Shown here one piece after another: positions 36,189 through 45,020 of a DNA stretch of 64,000 bases. Below the pieces are notes generated by a model. The model did no database searches, was not told the origin of the DNA, and saw only the letters and a program-made list of their open reading frames with translations. The stretch comes from Candidatus Electryonea clarkiae. GTDB taxonomy: Bacteria > Electryoneota > Electryoneia > Electryoneales > Electryoneaceae. The translations under genes and the position numbers were made by a program. The stretch spans positions 62,001-126,000 of the forward strand of contig JAVCCM010000083.1 in the NCBI GenBank assembly GCA_030765455.1. The letters run 5' to 3'. Position 1 is the stretch's first letter. The number at the start of each line of letters is the position of its first letter.

Positions 36189-36864
36189 TAAGATATTCTC
36201 CATTAAAAATCAGCCAGTGAAGATATGTAATGGATGGTATTCAACCAAACCAGTGGACGTTTCCTTTAATCACTGATAATAACGTACTTGAAGTAGTTTT
36301 ACTTTATATATCTCTATAATTTCAAAGTGAATTATCATTTTGTTCATAGAAAGCTATGACAGTGCAAATAGTTCTGTATAGTCATAGTGGAGCGTTGCAC
36401 ATGATTTGAATAGTTGACCAGTAGCTCCCTTTCGCCGAAAGGGAGTCCCACTCTTCCAACCAACTGCTATATTGAATCGTTATACAAACCACTCCCTTTC
36501 GGCGAAAGGGGCTACTTTTAATACTCAATTCAAGAGCAATGAACTAATAATTTGATCAAACTATAATCCAATGTGGAATATATATAATTTTAATGTTTTA
36601 TTCGAGTTAATCCAGAAAATATTTGCAATAATCTGAGAACTTGAAGATTCTGCAGGATTTAGAACAGGCAGTGAACCGTCATCCTTGACAGAAATATCAA
36701 AATATGGAGCGTGATCATTCGTGTTTTTGCCGATCCTCGCATTTGCACTGCAAGTAACCTTGGAGGACGATTTTCAGGACGTCCAGCATCAGGATTTGGT
36801 ATATGAAGTAAACGTGAAAGTATAAAATTCAAAATGCACTCTTTCAGCACTTATTCTTAAATAA
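36189..36864. other. Intergenic region with palindromic repeat pair
   Basis: 676 nt without a supported gene. It holds the two palindromes at 36421-36515 and otherwise AT-rich sequence. A minus-strand stretch at about 36540-36770 encodes a run of protein-like residues but has upstream TGA codons and no start, so I do not call it a gene. Confidence 0.5.
36421..36515. repeat. REP-like palindrome pair in inverted orientation
   Basis: The unit at 36421-36446 (GTAGCTCCCTTTCGCCGAAA, then GGGAGT) folds into a near-perfect stem CTCCCTTTC/GAAAGGGAG around GCC. The unit at 36491-36515 is its reverse complement with one base missing, ending GCTAC. The pair is separated by 44 nt, so the whole stretch has terminal inverted repeats of about 25 nt. 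A related 9-bp stem CCCTTTC/GAAAGGG recurs at 38729-38749. This resembles REP/BIME or a small MITE. Confidence 0.75.
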
Positions 36865-37479
36865 TTACTTTGAGTCAAATCTCAATATCTTCTCCATCAT
36901 GATCCCCCCCGGAGATATCTGAATTTCATCTTCAACCTTCCCATGCCGTGAATGAGTGGCAGACAGTTTATAGAGACCCGGCTTGAGATTACGGAATATC
37001 ACACGTCCTACCTTATCCGTCAACTGAGACCTGGTTAACGGCCCTTTCATAATGACATTTGCGCCCGCAACAGGTTTTGCTTCCCCCCCACCAATGACTA
37101 TTACTGTAAGAGCGGGTTTTGAAGAGTTTTTCAATTTTGAACTACTTTTGGGAATCAGAAAGAGCTCAACATGAATTGTGTCTTTCTCAGAAACGCTGTA
37201 CCTGCTGCCTGCCGGATAATAACCATACGGTTTGGAACCAACGGTATAAATACCTCTTGTGATATTTGTGAATTCGAATTGCCCGGATCCGTCTGCATTT
37301 CCCTCCTTGCCGGGTCTGCCATTCATGAATACACTCACATGAGGAGCCAGTTCTCCTGATTTTTTTAACATGACTTTACCTTGGATCACTGCTGAATACG
37401 CAAAATCAGGAATGAAAAACAGAACTAATATTATTAAAATCAATCCAAATGAAATGCCCGTAAGCTTATTTTTTAACAT
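36865..37479 (-). CDS. Exported protein with two carboxypeptidase-regulatory-like domains
   Basis: A 204-residue protein with a signal peptide or N-terminal anchor (FGLILIILVLFFIPDFAYSA) followed by two repeats of the CarboxypepD_reg-like beta-sandwich (VIQGKVMLKKSGELAPHVSV, then FEFTNITRGIYTV; second: AGANVIMKG, then GRVIFRNLKPGLYKLSATHS). Such domains occur in periplasmic or surface proteins of the FCB group and probably mediate protein or carbohydrate contact. No catalytic site. It stands alone between repeats and hsp20. Confidence 0.75.
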   Translation of the reverse strand: MLKNKLTGISFGLILIILVLFFIPDFAYSAVIQGKVMLKKSGELAPHVSVFMNGRPGKEGNADGSGQFEFTNITRGIYTVGSKPYGYYPAGSRYSVSEKDTIHVELFLIPKSSSKLKNSSKPALTVIVIGGGEAKPVAGANVIMKGPLTRSQLTDKVGRVIFRNLKPGLYKLSATHSRHGKVEDEIQISPGGIMMEKILRFDSK

Positions 37480-37853
37480 TTCTTAACTCCAATTTTCACC
37501 TCTGTCAGAACCTCTACAAATCGCCCATTACCTGAGAGTAAGAAACTAAATTCAACAATGGTGAATATAATGCAAATTTTGCCAAAGATTTACACCTTGA
37601 TATTTTTATTTAATGATCACAAAAAAAATCAATCAGTATCTGTTAGCTGAAAATATATGCATATCAGAGAGATCAATACATACTGAAAGATTGGAAAATC
37701 GGAATGAGGATATGAATGATATGGAGTTATTCTGAGTGAGTAATCTACAGAAATGCCTTTTAAATGAACAAAAATATAAACCCGTTCGTTTTGTGGACGA
37801 ACGGGTTGCTTTTGCTCAGGAGGAAAATCTCCTGATATTATTTATTTTTTAAA
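37480..37853. other. Intergenic region with hsp20 terminator
   Basis: 374 nt of AT-rich sequence. The only clear element is the hairpin at 37779-37807 following hsp20. No promoter for the carboxypeptidase-regulatory-like gene could be assigned with confidence. Confidence 0.5.
37779..37807 (-). terminator. Intrinsic terminator of hsp20
   Basis: AACCCGTTCG pairs perfectly with CGAACGGGTT across a 9-nt loop; one further A-T pair may close it. On the minus strand the stem is followed by TATATTTTTG, a reasonable U-tract. It lies 47 nt after the hsp20 stop. Confidence 0.75.
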
Positions 37854-38297
37854 TTATTTCTTATTGATCTCGATTTTACGTGCCAACGTTTCTTTTGACT
37901 TGGGCAGCTCTATGGTCAAAACTCCATTGTCAAAACTTGCATCGATTTTACTGTTATCGAAAGAATTCTTCAAATTGAACTTACGTGCAAATTTGCCGTA
38001 ATTCCTTTCATTGCGGTGCATAGTATCTTTCTCGTCAAACTTGCTGACGCGTTCACCTTCGATGGTAAGGACGTTATCTTCTATTGTGATATCAACATCC
38101 TCGCGATTCATGCCGGGAAGGTCCATAGATATTTTGTATGCATTTTCGCTCTCAGCGATATCAGCTCGTGGTCCCCACACCGATTCAAAAAGGTCATGAC
38201 TGAAACTCCTGCCATGTGGCATATCCCGCATTTCTCCGGAAAAGCATCTATCAATTGCATTTGAATGGTGTCGTGGATTGTATCTAACGAGTGTCAT
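37854..38297 (-). CDS. Small heat shock protein Hsp20
   Basis: A 147-residue alpha-crystallin family chaperone. The crystallin domain is complete (ISMDLPGMNREDVDITIEDN; VLTIEGERVSKFDEKDTMHR; KIDASFDNGVLTIELPKSK) and it ends EINKK, with no I-x-I/V tail motif. It holds unfolding proteins in an ATP-independent manner. It is monocistronic: a terminator lies downstream and a perfect sigma-54 -24/-12 element upstream, so its expression is probably under RpoN and an unknown activator rather than CIRCE or sigma-32. Confidence 0.95.
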   Translation of the reverse strand: MTLVRYNPRHHSNAIDRCFSGEMRDMPHGRSFSHDLFESVWGPRADIAESENAYKISMDLPGMNREDVDITIEDNVLTIEGERVSKFDEKDTMHRNERNYGKFARKFNLKNSFDNSKIDASFDNGVLTIELPKSKETLARKIEINKK

Positions 38298-38368
38298 GAT
38301 AATTTCTCCTGTGTTTAACTTTAAATGTTTAATCGTTTGAAATAAAAATCGTTTTCAAATCTATTATT

Positions 38369-38385
38369 AGCAACCCACGTGCCAG
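38369..38385 (-). promoter_or_regulatory. Sigma-54 promoter of hsp20
   Basis: On the minus strand the site reads CTGGCACGTGGGTTGCT, a full match to the RpoN consensus TGGCACG-N4-TTGCW with 10 nt between GG and GC. The predicted start gives a leader of about 60 nt with AGGAG before the hsp20 ATG. Confidence 0.82.
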
Positions 38386-38728
38386 TTATTCAGACAGTTC
38401 CCTTAAGTATTTGAATATATACAATATATAATCGGATCATCAATCAATGAAATATCAATTCAGGTTCGTGATTACACACATTGACACACAGCCTGCCATA
38501 TTGGCAGCATATGTCCCTGTCGTTATGGCAGTGATGTTGGAAGCAATAAAATTGTAAGGCATGCATTGGGTTTTTTAGCCGAAATATTACATCATCAGGC
38601 GAATTGGAGGAAATATTTAATCAAAAAGAATGGAAAGAAGGTATTCGTTTTATGGCAATTCTCTTAAATTTATGACTGATCATATCATTAATTATGGGCG
38701 TCATTATTTTACGTATTCTAAAAATCAA

Positions 38729-38749
38729 ATCCCTTTCAACGAAAGGGAT
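38729..38749. repeat. Third copy of CCCTTTC/GAAAGGG palindrome
   Basis: ATCCCTTTC and GAAAGGGAT form a perfect 9-bp stem around AAC. It lies 51 nt after the end of the CapA-like gene and is related to the pair at 36421-36515. Confidence 0.65.
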
Positions 38750-38799
38750 CAAATATTCATACATCGAAAATTCAGTGACTAAAAAAGCAATTATATTCT

Positions 38800-41700
38800 T
38801 TAACGATTGTCATCCCGACGATCTATTACACCGGTAAACTGCTGTGCATCTGAGGGCCATTGGTAGGTCCACTCCACATTTACAGTTCCGGATTCGGTGC
38901 TTCTAACCTGGGCGAAACGGTAACCTTGCGGGAAAGGTACATCAACCCCGCCATTACCATCCACAGTTTCCCAGGGTTCCCATGCGATAAAGGCGATATC
39001 ATCAAACCAAGCTTCAGCAGTGCCATTCCCGGGGGAAGTGCATCTAAGGCGAACATCCAGGAAACTTCTATATGCCTGATCAAAATCAGCATATACCGGC
39101 GTCCAACCGTTGTCGCCGTCAAGGCTGACTGGAATTGTGTAATCAGCATTCCCTCCTGACCGGTCAGAGTGACGCCCTATCTGCATCTCAGCATTATTGG
39201 CATTTTCAGTGTAAATCCAGCCGAGGAAACTGCATTGGTAAGTATCGCCATAATAATCATAATAATATCTGACACGTCTCTGGAATTCAACGCTTGCAGT
39301 TCCAACGCCGGCAGGAACATTAAGTTTGATGCTTCTATTTCCATCGTGAGAATGTTCTGTATCATAAAATTCGTAATCGGTATTAAGCGTCCAGGGTTGT
39401 GCGCCTTCATTCTCCATATTCGCCCAAAGCACAATATCCCTACCATAACGAATTTGGTCTGCACCGTCGGATTCTATTTGAGAAATGTCCCCTCCATTAC
39501 CTTCAAGGTAAATTGGACGAGTGCGATATTGACCATCAGCGAAATATTCCAGATTAAAATCACCATCGTTCGTGGCAGATTCACGGTTATAAGTAGTGTC
39601 AAACATTACCACACCGACATCGCTATCGGGATATCTCATCAAGTGTGTACCACCTAACCGGTATGAGTAATAGCTCAGATAATCAAGCAGGGTTTGACCG
39701 AAGTCTCCTGTCGCATCAGTCGGAATATAATCTTCAATCCAGCCCGGTCGCACTATTACGCCGTCAACACCGTCATTCCCTACATGAATTTCGATAAACA
39801 TTGTCATCTGAGTTTCGTTGGAGCCAAGATCGAAAATGAAATTGCCCATGGAATGAGCGATAAATTTACCCTCATAGACTTCAACGCCCTGGATAACATG
39901 CGGATGGTGGGTAATAACCAGGTCGGCTCCATTATCAACAGCATAATGCCTGAGTTTTACCTGGGTTGTGTCAGGATGCAGCTCATAAGTTATATAATCA
40001 TCGTCCTGTGGAACTTCGCTGACATACTGGATGCCAAATTTATCGCCATCCATTGGTCTTAATTTATATTCACTGCCACAATGAACCTGGCACATTACGA
40101 TATCGGCGTTTTCAGCAGCGAGAGGAACCTGTGTTTCTATAGCAGTGCGGTTCCAGTATGCGAATCCGGGACGGTTTCTTTGAGCATCGAGGTATGGTTG
40201 ATAGCCATTGTAATGTCCGGTACGGTCACACATACAAATTATGGCAAGGCTTTTTCCATCTCTTGACATATAAGTGGGCATACGCGCCTGGATATCATTG
40301 TCTCCCGCTCCACCCCAGAGCACTCCAATCCTGTCAAGTGCATCTTGTGTATCATGCATTCCCTGTACCATATAATCGAAAACATGATTATTAGCAAGAG
40401 TTGCAAAATCAAATCCTGCATATGATATACCCTCGACATCACGGGGGCGGCTGGAAAAAACGATACCCTTGGTTGGATGACCATTTGTACTCAAGGTATG
40501 GGGATTCTCAAGGTTGCATATAGCGATATCCGCTGCAGATGTGATATCAGCTATATTTCTAAAAACATAATCGACTCCATAGTTATCGATTATACCTCTA
40601 TAACCTCTACCAAGAATAATATCTCCAACACAGGTAATAGTAAAATCAGTTGTTTGTGTCAGGGGACTATCGACAACAGTCTCAGTGTAAACCTGCCAGT
40701 TATGATTTTCATCTGTTACTCTTAATGTGACAGGCCAACTTCCACCCCTTGGATAAGTATGCCTTGGATGTTCTTCTAATGAAACGCTTCCATCGCCAAG
40801 ATTCCAGTGATAGCTTAATTCATCGCTATCGTAATCGAGGGTCCAGTTATTAAAAATAACTTCGATGGAATCCTGATCTGCAGTATCTCCCCACCGCCAT
40901 GCAAATTCAACTCCCGGTCTTGATTCTACTGCATTTGTCACATCCCTCAGGTTATCAAAATATAATCTTCCATTGTTGTTATTATCACAGTCATTGATAT
41001 AATAGATCTCGGTAATTTCAGTAAAATCACCAAATCTACCATGCCAGTCTTCACCGACAGGCATAAAAACAGTTACCCATTCGTTCCGGGGAAACCATCC
41101 CTGGTAAGTAGGTATCCAGGGATCGCTGTTTAAAAAACTTCGTCCCCAGATCACATAACTCATAACATCTTCGCCATCACCAAACCCGATCATTTGCAGG
41201 TTGCCAAGCGTGGCATTATAAAGATCTACTGACCAGACAGTTGAGGAATCAAGTTCCAATGCTGGTTCGAGTGTTTGTACTTTCCACGTATTTCCAGACA
41301 ATAAAAGTCTGTACTGAGAATCTCCCGGTCCGCCGTTGACAACATCTGCTGCATCAGGATTTCTGTCCTCACCCGGGTAGCTTGTCAGATCGACTTCTCC
41401 TGATTCAAAATCTTCGATAACATCAAAATTGTCTGCATTGGAACCCGGTACCCAGGGGACAACACGGTAAAACCAGTGCATTCCTGTTTGCTGCTTCCCA
41501 TCTGGATCGAACCAGCTTGTGGTAGAGGTGATTGCGAGGGTATCTGCATATTGAAACAAGGGATCTTTTGAGCGTAGAACTGCCCATCGTACCTGCCCCT
41601 GTGGTATATTCCAATTCAATAGAATACCTTCATTTTCCTCACTGATGGTTAGCTCAGGTGAAGCTAATGCAGACCCTGCAAATAAAGTTACAATTATTGT

Positions 41701-41808
41701 GGCCAAAGCTGCTTGAAAAATAAAGGCTAAGCAGAATAAACGAGCAATGACTTGAACCTTTAGAAAACCATGTGAAGTACAAATTTGGGGAATCATTCGC
41801 CGATACAT
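38800..41808 (-). CDS. Secreted CapA-type metallophosphatase-fold protein with PKD domain
   Basis: A 1002-residue exported protein: signal peptide at about 1-45, an FnIII-like segment, a beta-sandwich region, a PKD-like domain (YHWNLGDGSVSLEEHPRHTY, then TLRVTDENHNW), and a CapA/PgsA poly-gamma-glutamate-type domain. The CapA part is clear: TCVGDIILGRGYRG, CNLENPHTLSTNGHPTKG, DFATLANNHVFDYMVQGM, ADLVITHHPHVIQGVEVYEG and MGNFIFDLG. The C-terminal third resembles a carbohydrate-binding beta-sandwich. I use the ATG at 41806-41808 with AGAGGA 6 nt upstream; an in-frame TTG lies 15 nt earlier. It may act on extracellular polymer, but no polymer synthetase genes are adjacent. Confidence 0.85.
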   Translation of the reverse strand: MYRRMIPQICTSHGFLKVQVIARLFCLAFIFQAALATIIVTLFAGSALASPELTISEENEGILLNWNIPQGQVRWAVLRSKDPLFQYADTLAITSTTSWFDPDGKQQTGMHWFYRVVPWVPGSNADNFDVIEDFESGEVDLTSYPGEDRNPDAADVVNGGPGDSQYRLLLSGNTWKVQTLEPALELDSSTVWSVDLYNATLGNLQMIGFGDGEDVMSYVIWGRSFLNSDPWIPTYQGWFPRNEWVTVFMPVGEDWHGRFGDFTEITEIYYINDCDNNNNGRLYFDNLRDVTNAVESRPGVEFAWRWGDTADQDSIEVIFNNWTLDYDSDELSYHWNLGDGSVSLEEHPRHTYPRGGSWPVTLRVTDENHNWQVYTETVVDSPLTQTTDFTITCVGDIILGRGYRGIIDNYGVDYVFRNIADITSAADIAICNLENPHTLSTNGHPTKGIVFSSRPRDVEGISYAGFDFATLANNHVFDYMVQGMHDTQDALDRIGVLWGGAGDNDIQARMPTYMSRDGKSLAIICMCDRTGHYNGYQPYLDAQRNRPGFAYWNRTAIETQVPLAAENADIVMCQVHCGSEYKLRPMDGDKFGIQYVSEVPQDDDYITYELHPDTTQVKLRHYAVDNGADLVITHHPHVIQGVEVYEGKFIAHSMGNFIFDLGSNETQMTMFIEIHVGNDGVDGVIVRPGWIEDYIPTDATGDFGQTLLDYLSYYSYRLGGTHLMRYPDSDVGVVMFDTTYNRESATNDGDFNLEYFADGQYRTRPIYLEGNGGDISQIESDGADQIRYGRDIVLWANMENEGAQPWTLNTDYEFYDTEHSHDGNRSIKLNVPAGVGTASVEFQRRVRYYYDYYGDTYQCSFLGWIYTENANNAEMQIGRHSDRSGGNADYTIPVSLDGDNGWTPVYADFDQAYRSFLDVRLRCTSPGNGTAEAWFDDIAFIAWEPWETVDGNGGVDVPFPQGYRFAQVRSTESGTVNVEWTYQWPSDAQQFTGVIDRRDDNR

Positions 41809-42077
41809 ACCGGATCCTCTCAAGAATCAGTTCCAGATTTTTACCAAAATAAAGAGTCATAACAATTATTAAATATATGAAAATGTATCACCGGGAACAA
41901 ACTTTAATAAGCGAAAGTTTCAGAACGGATATTCATTTACCTGAGGCTTTATTGGGTCCTTCAAGTTGAACATGCTGGATAATTTGATTACAAATTACTC
42001 TCGGCTATTAGACTGAATTCTGCATTGCTTCTCTTAATTTTTCAGTATATTATTATAAATAGTCATAAGGAGATAAA

Positions 42078-42461
42078 ATGCGAAAGATAGTATCTACTGA
42101 CAAAGCGCCCGGTCAGCTTGGTCCGTACAGCCAGGGAATCATAGCGCAGGGTTCATTTGTTTTCACAGCCGGGCAGATCCCAATGGATCCGCAAACCAGT
42201 GAAATTGTAGGCTCAAACATTACAGAACAAACCAGGGAGGCTCTTAAAAACCTCACAGCAGTGCTTGAGGAAGCAGGCAGCGAATTAAAAAATGCTATAA
42301 AAACTACCGTATTTTTAAAGGATATGAACGATTTCGCAGCGATGAATGAGGAGTATATCAAATTTTTTCCTGAAGCGCCGCCAGCACGCAGCGCTGTTGA
42401 GGTTTCCCGGCTGCCTAAAGACGTTCTTGTAGAGATAGAATGCGTAGCATTAGTAAAATAA
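42078..42461 (+). CDS. ridA: RidA family enamine/imine deaminase
   Basis: A 127-residue RidA/YjgF protein. Diagnostic blocks are APGQLGPYSQGIIAQGSFVF, TAGQIPMDP and PPARSAVEVSRLPKDVLVEI, with the conserved Arg in ARSAVEV and Glu near the C-terminus. RidA hydrolyses reactive 2-aminoacrylate and related imines. AAGGAG lies 6 nt before the ATG. It overlaps the next gene by 22 nt. Confidence 0.95.
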   Translation: MRKIVSTDKAPGQLGPYSQGIIAQGSFVFTAGQIPMDPQTSEIVGSNITEQTREALKNLTAVLEEAGSELKNAIKTTVFLKDMNDFAAMNEEYIKFFPEAPPARSAVEVSRLPKDVLVEIECVALVK

Positions 42462-43087
42462 AAATATATATTTCAGCCCTGTTTCTGGTTTCTAATATTG
42501 CTTTCCCTGGGAGCATCAAGACCTTACAAGCAGAACCTGACCAGGAAATTCAGCCAACTGTGACAGATACTGCAAATACCGTCCTGGATTCAGCAGATGT
42601 TCAATCAAATGAACTTCAACCGGTTGATGTTCTCGAAGAAGAGATCCCCGACAGCACTGAAAAAGACGGACGAATGGTGCAAGGTATCCTTATGCACAAA
42701 AATCCAACCATCGCCGCGCTGATGAGTCTTACGATTCCCGGACTTGGACAGGCTTATACTGAACATTGGATAAAAGCAGGAATTTACTTCAGCGCTGACT
42801 TTAGCATTTTATATGGAGTTTATATTCAAAACAGAAGGTATAATGATAGCCTTAAATTGTCAAAACAACAGAAGACAGATCGGTTACGAGTAGAATACGA
42901 ACGGATTGCGGATTTTTACCGGGATGACCGTAACAGGATGATCTGGTGGTCTGCCGGGTTAACATTACTGGCAACGTTTGATGCCTTTGTCGAAGGACAC
43001 CTTTACGATTTCATTATTGATCCATCCCTTGGAATAACTCCTACAGGGGACGGTCTTGAAGCAGGCATCACAATTAAGATGCCTTAA
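42440..43087 (+). CDS. DUF5683-type envelope protein
   Basis: A 215-residue protein with a signal peptide (ISALFLVSNIAFPGS), an acidic low-complexity linker (about 30-75) and a C-terminal membrane region of the DUF5683 kind (KNPTIAALMSLTIPGLGQAY, then HWIKAGIYFSADFSILYGVY). DUF5683 proteins are common in Bacteroidetes and relatives; their function is unknown. Its start overlaps ridA by 22 nt, which suggests coupled translation. Confidence 0.8.
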   Translation: MRSISKIKIYISALFLVSNIAFPGSIKTLQAEPDQEIQPTVTDTANTVLDSADVQSNELQPVDVLEEEIPDSTEKDGRMVQGILMHKNPTIAALMSLTIPGLGQAYTEHWIKAGIYFSADFSILYGVYIQNRRYNDSLKLSKQQKTDRLRVEYERIADFYRDDRNRMIWWSAGLTLLATFDAFVEGHLYDFIIDPSLGITPTGDGLEAGITIKMP

Positions 43088-43178
43088 TTTGCTCATAATT
43101 TTTTGAAGAATAGACAATAATTTATCATCAGGTTCCTTAATTAATCGCAACCTGAGAAAACATATCGGAGATTGTACT

Positions 43179-43733
43179 TTGTTGATGCCACGTGAAGAAG
43201 CTCTCAAACTTGTAAAGGAACATCTTCCAAACAAAAATTTACGGAAGCATGTTTATGCTGTTGAAGCAGTCATGAGGACACTCGCACGCAAGTTCAGCGA
43301 GGACGAAGAAACATGGGGATTGGCGGGTTTGCTGCATGATCTCGACTATGAGGATACCAAGGACACTCCTGATCAACATACGTTCCTGACCCGTGATTTG
43401 CTTGAAAAACATGATGGAATCAACGAAGAAATAATTCATGCAATACAGGCGCATGCTGATTTTGTGGAGCGTAAAAGCTTGATGGATAAAGCAATTTATT
43501 GTACAGATCCCACCACTGGATTCCTGGTAGCGTGTGCATTAATGCATCCTTCAAAACAATTATCCGCAATTGATATTGAATTTATTAAGCGGCGCTTCAA
43601 AGAGAAACGTTTTGCAGCAGGTGCTAATCGTGATCAGATGGCTGCCTGTTCAGAAATTGGACTGGAGCTGGATGATTTCCTGATGATCTCCAGGGATGCA
43701 ATGGTTGAAATTTCAAAAGAACTTGGACTTTGA
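43179..43733 (+). CDS. HD-domain phosphohydrolase
   Basis: A 184-residue HD-superfamily protein. Metal ligands are visible in HVYAVEAVMRTLARKF, GLLHDLDYEDTK (H-D) and IIHAIQAHADF. The substrate is unknown; related small HD proteins hydrolyse nucleotides or phosphates. The start could be TTG at 43179 (GGAG 8 nt upstream), TTG at 43182 or ATG at 43185; I list the first on spacing. Its TGA overlaps the TTG start of the PHP gene. Confidence 0.85.
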   Translation: MLMPREEALKLVKEHLPNKNLRKHVYAVEAVMRTLARKFSEDEETWGLAGLLHDLDYEDTKDTPDQHTFLTRDLLEKHDGINEEIIHAIQAHADFVERKSLMDKAIYCTDPTTGFLVACALMHPSKQLSAIDIEFIKRRFKEKRFAAGANRDQMAACSEIGLELDDFLMISRDAMVEISKELGL

Positions 43734-44812
43734 GTATTAAATCAAAAAAATACGGGGGTACAGGCGATCCGGTATTCGAATCTGTCGGCGCTCTCCATAT
43801 ACATACAACATATTCCGATGGCACCGGAACAGTACCGGATGTTGCCGGGTATGCTGCGAGACACAAATTAGAATGGATAATTATTACCGACCATGAACAC
43901 CTCAGAGCGAAAGATTTAGGTGAAGAAGGCTTTTACAGTTCTGTCTGTGTCCTCGTTGGAAGCGAATTGGGTGACGAAAAACATCACAACCATTATCTTG
44001 CTTTTGGAATAGATAAAGTACCGAATTCTTCTGATCCGGATGTCATAGTTCGATCAGTCCGCGATCAAGGTGGATTTGGCGCTATTGCACATCCTCATGA
44101 AAAACGTGACGTATTCAAAGATATGCCGCCTTACCCCTGGACCGCCTGGGATGTTAGAATCGACGGCATTGAAATATGGAACCAATTATCTCAATGGGTA
44201 GAGGGACTTACTCGAATTAATCGGATACATCATTTCTTACACCCGTTAAAAAGTCTGACCAGACCTGACCCTGAAACACTCGCAGTCTGGGATAGATTGA
44301 ACCTGGATCATCAGGTAATCGGTTTTGTTGGAGTTGATGCTCACGCTATGAGATATCCATTATTCGGCGGACTTATCCATGTAAAAGTTTTCCATTATAA
44401 AGTGCAGTTTCGCAGCCTCCGGACTCATCTGTTGCTCTCCTCGCCATTAGACAAGGAAAATCTGACCATCGCTGAGAACCAGGTACTGACAGCATTAAGA
44501 ACGGGGCGTCATTTTGGTGCAAATCATCGGCTGGGTAAAGCAGACGGGTTTATTTTTTACTCAGTCGTCAACGGTGAAAGAGTACTTCCTGCCGACTGCA
44601 TCGAACCCGGAAATCCGGTTAGATTTGTAGTACATACACCATTAGATGCCGAAATTATTCTTCTCCGTAACGGGCGTGAAGTTGTAAAAACACAAGGTCG
44701 CAGCCTGGAACATACATCTGATCAAGAGGGAGTGTGGAGGGTTGAAGCTCATAGAAAAGGACGCGGCTGGATCTATTCAAATCCTATCCGTGTATTGAAA
44801 GAAACACATTGA
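43730..44812 (+). CDS. PHP-domain metal-dependent hydrolase
   Basis: A 360-residue PHP-family protein. The motifs are GALHIHTTYSDGTGTV (H-x-H), IIITDHEHLRA, FGAIAHPHEKRDVF and GFVGVDAHAMRYPLF, which together give the metal-binding residues. A C-terminal beta-rich segment (ADCIEPGNPVRFVVHTPLDA) follows. PHP proteins hydrolyse phosphoesters; the target is unknown. It begins at a TTG overlapping the HD gene stop (TTGA), so the two are translationally coupled and probably act on related substrates. Confidence 0.85.
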   Translation: MSIKSKKYGGTGDPVFESVGALHIHTTYSDGTGTVPDVAGYAARHKLEWIIITDHEHLRAKDLGEEGFYSSVCVLVGSELGDEKHHNHYLAFGIDKVPNSSDPDVIVRSVRDQGGFGAIAHPHEKRDVFKDMPPYPWTAWDVRIDGIEIWNQLSQWVEGLTRINRIHHFLHPLKSLTRPDPETLAVWDRLNLDHQVIGFVGVDAHAMRYPLFGGLIHVKVFHYKVQFRSLRTHLLLSSPLDKENLTIAENQVLTALRTGRHFGANHRLGKADGFIFYSVVNGERVLPADCIEPGNPVRFVVHTPLDAEIILLRNGREVVKTQGRSLEHTSDQEGVWRVEAHRKGRGWIYSNPIRVLKETH

Positions 44813-44929
44813 GGAATTGATCCAGATAACCTGTTTCTCAATATTGAAATCCAAAAGAATCTTCAGTATTCTTTTTACTTACTTTACCACATGAAAAATC
44901 ATTTGATATTCCTTGAACACTCTTTTAAA

Positions 44930-44990
44930 GTGTATCCGTTTACAAAATATCCTATATATCCAAAATATCCTTGTATCCTGTAATCTTCTT
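44930..44990. repeat. Dispersed AT-rich repeat (ATATCC-type), one orientation
   Basis: The stretch AAAATATCCTATATATCC, then AAAATATCC, then TTGTATCCTGTAATCTT is the reverse complement of the sequence at about 51510-51560 after ogt. Both copies lie at 3' ends of genes. It seems to be an interspersed element of about 50 nt with internal repeats. Confidence 0.55.
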
Positions 44991-45020
44991 GTTTTGAGTT
45001 GCCGACGTTTGGAAGGTGCT

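Larger units (their letters stand above)
38298..38799. other. Intergenic region upstream of hsp20
   Basis: Besides the hsp20 promoter and the palindrome at 38729-38749, this 502-nt stretch holds a small hairpin (CTGCCA-TAT-TGGCAG at about 38492-38506). I see no gene with a ribosome-binding site. Confidence 0.5.

Noticed and set aside
36540..36850. A protein-like stretch and a 63-codon frame on the minus strand
   Set aside because: The protein-like frame has upstream TGA codons and no start, and the 63-codon frame has no ribosome-binding site or domain.
38298..38400. CIRCE or sigma-32 element for hsp20
   Set aside because: No TTAGCACTC-N9-GAGTGCTAA repeat or sigma-32 pair was found; the sigma-54 site is a better fit.
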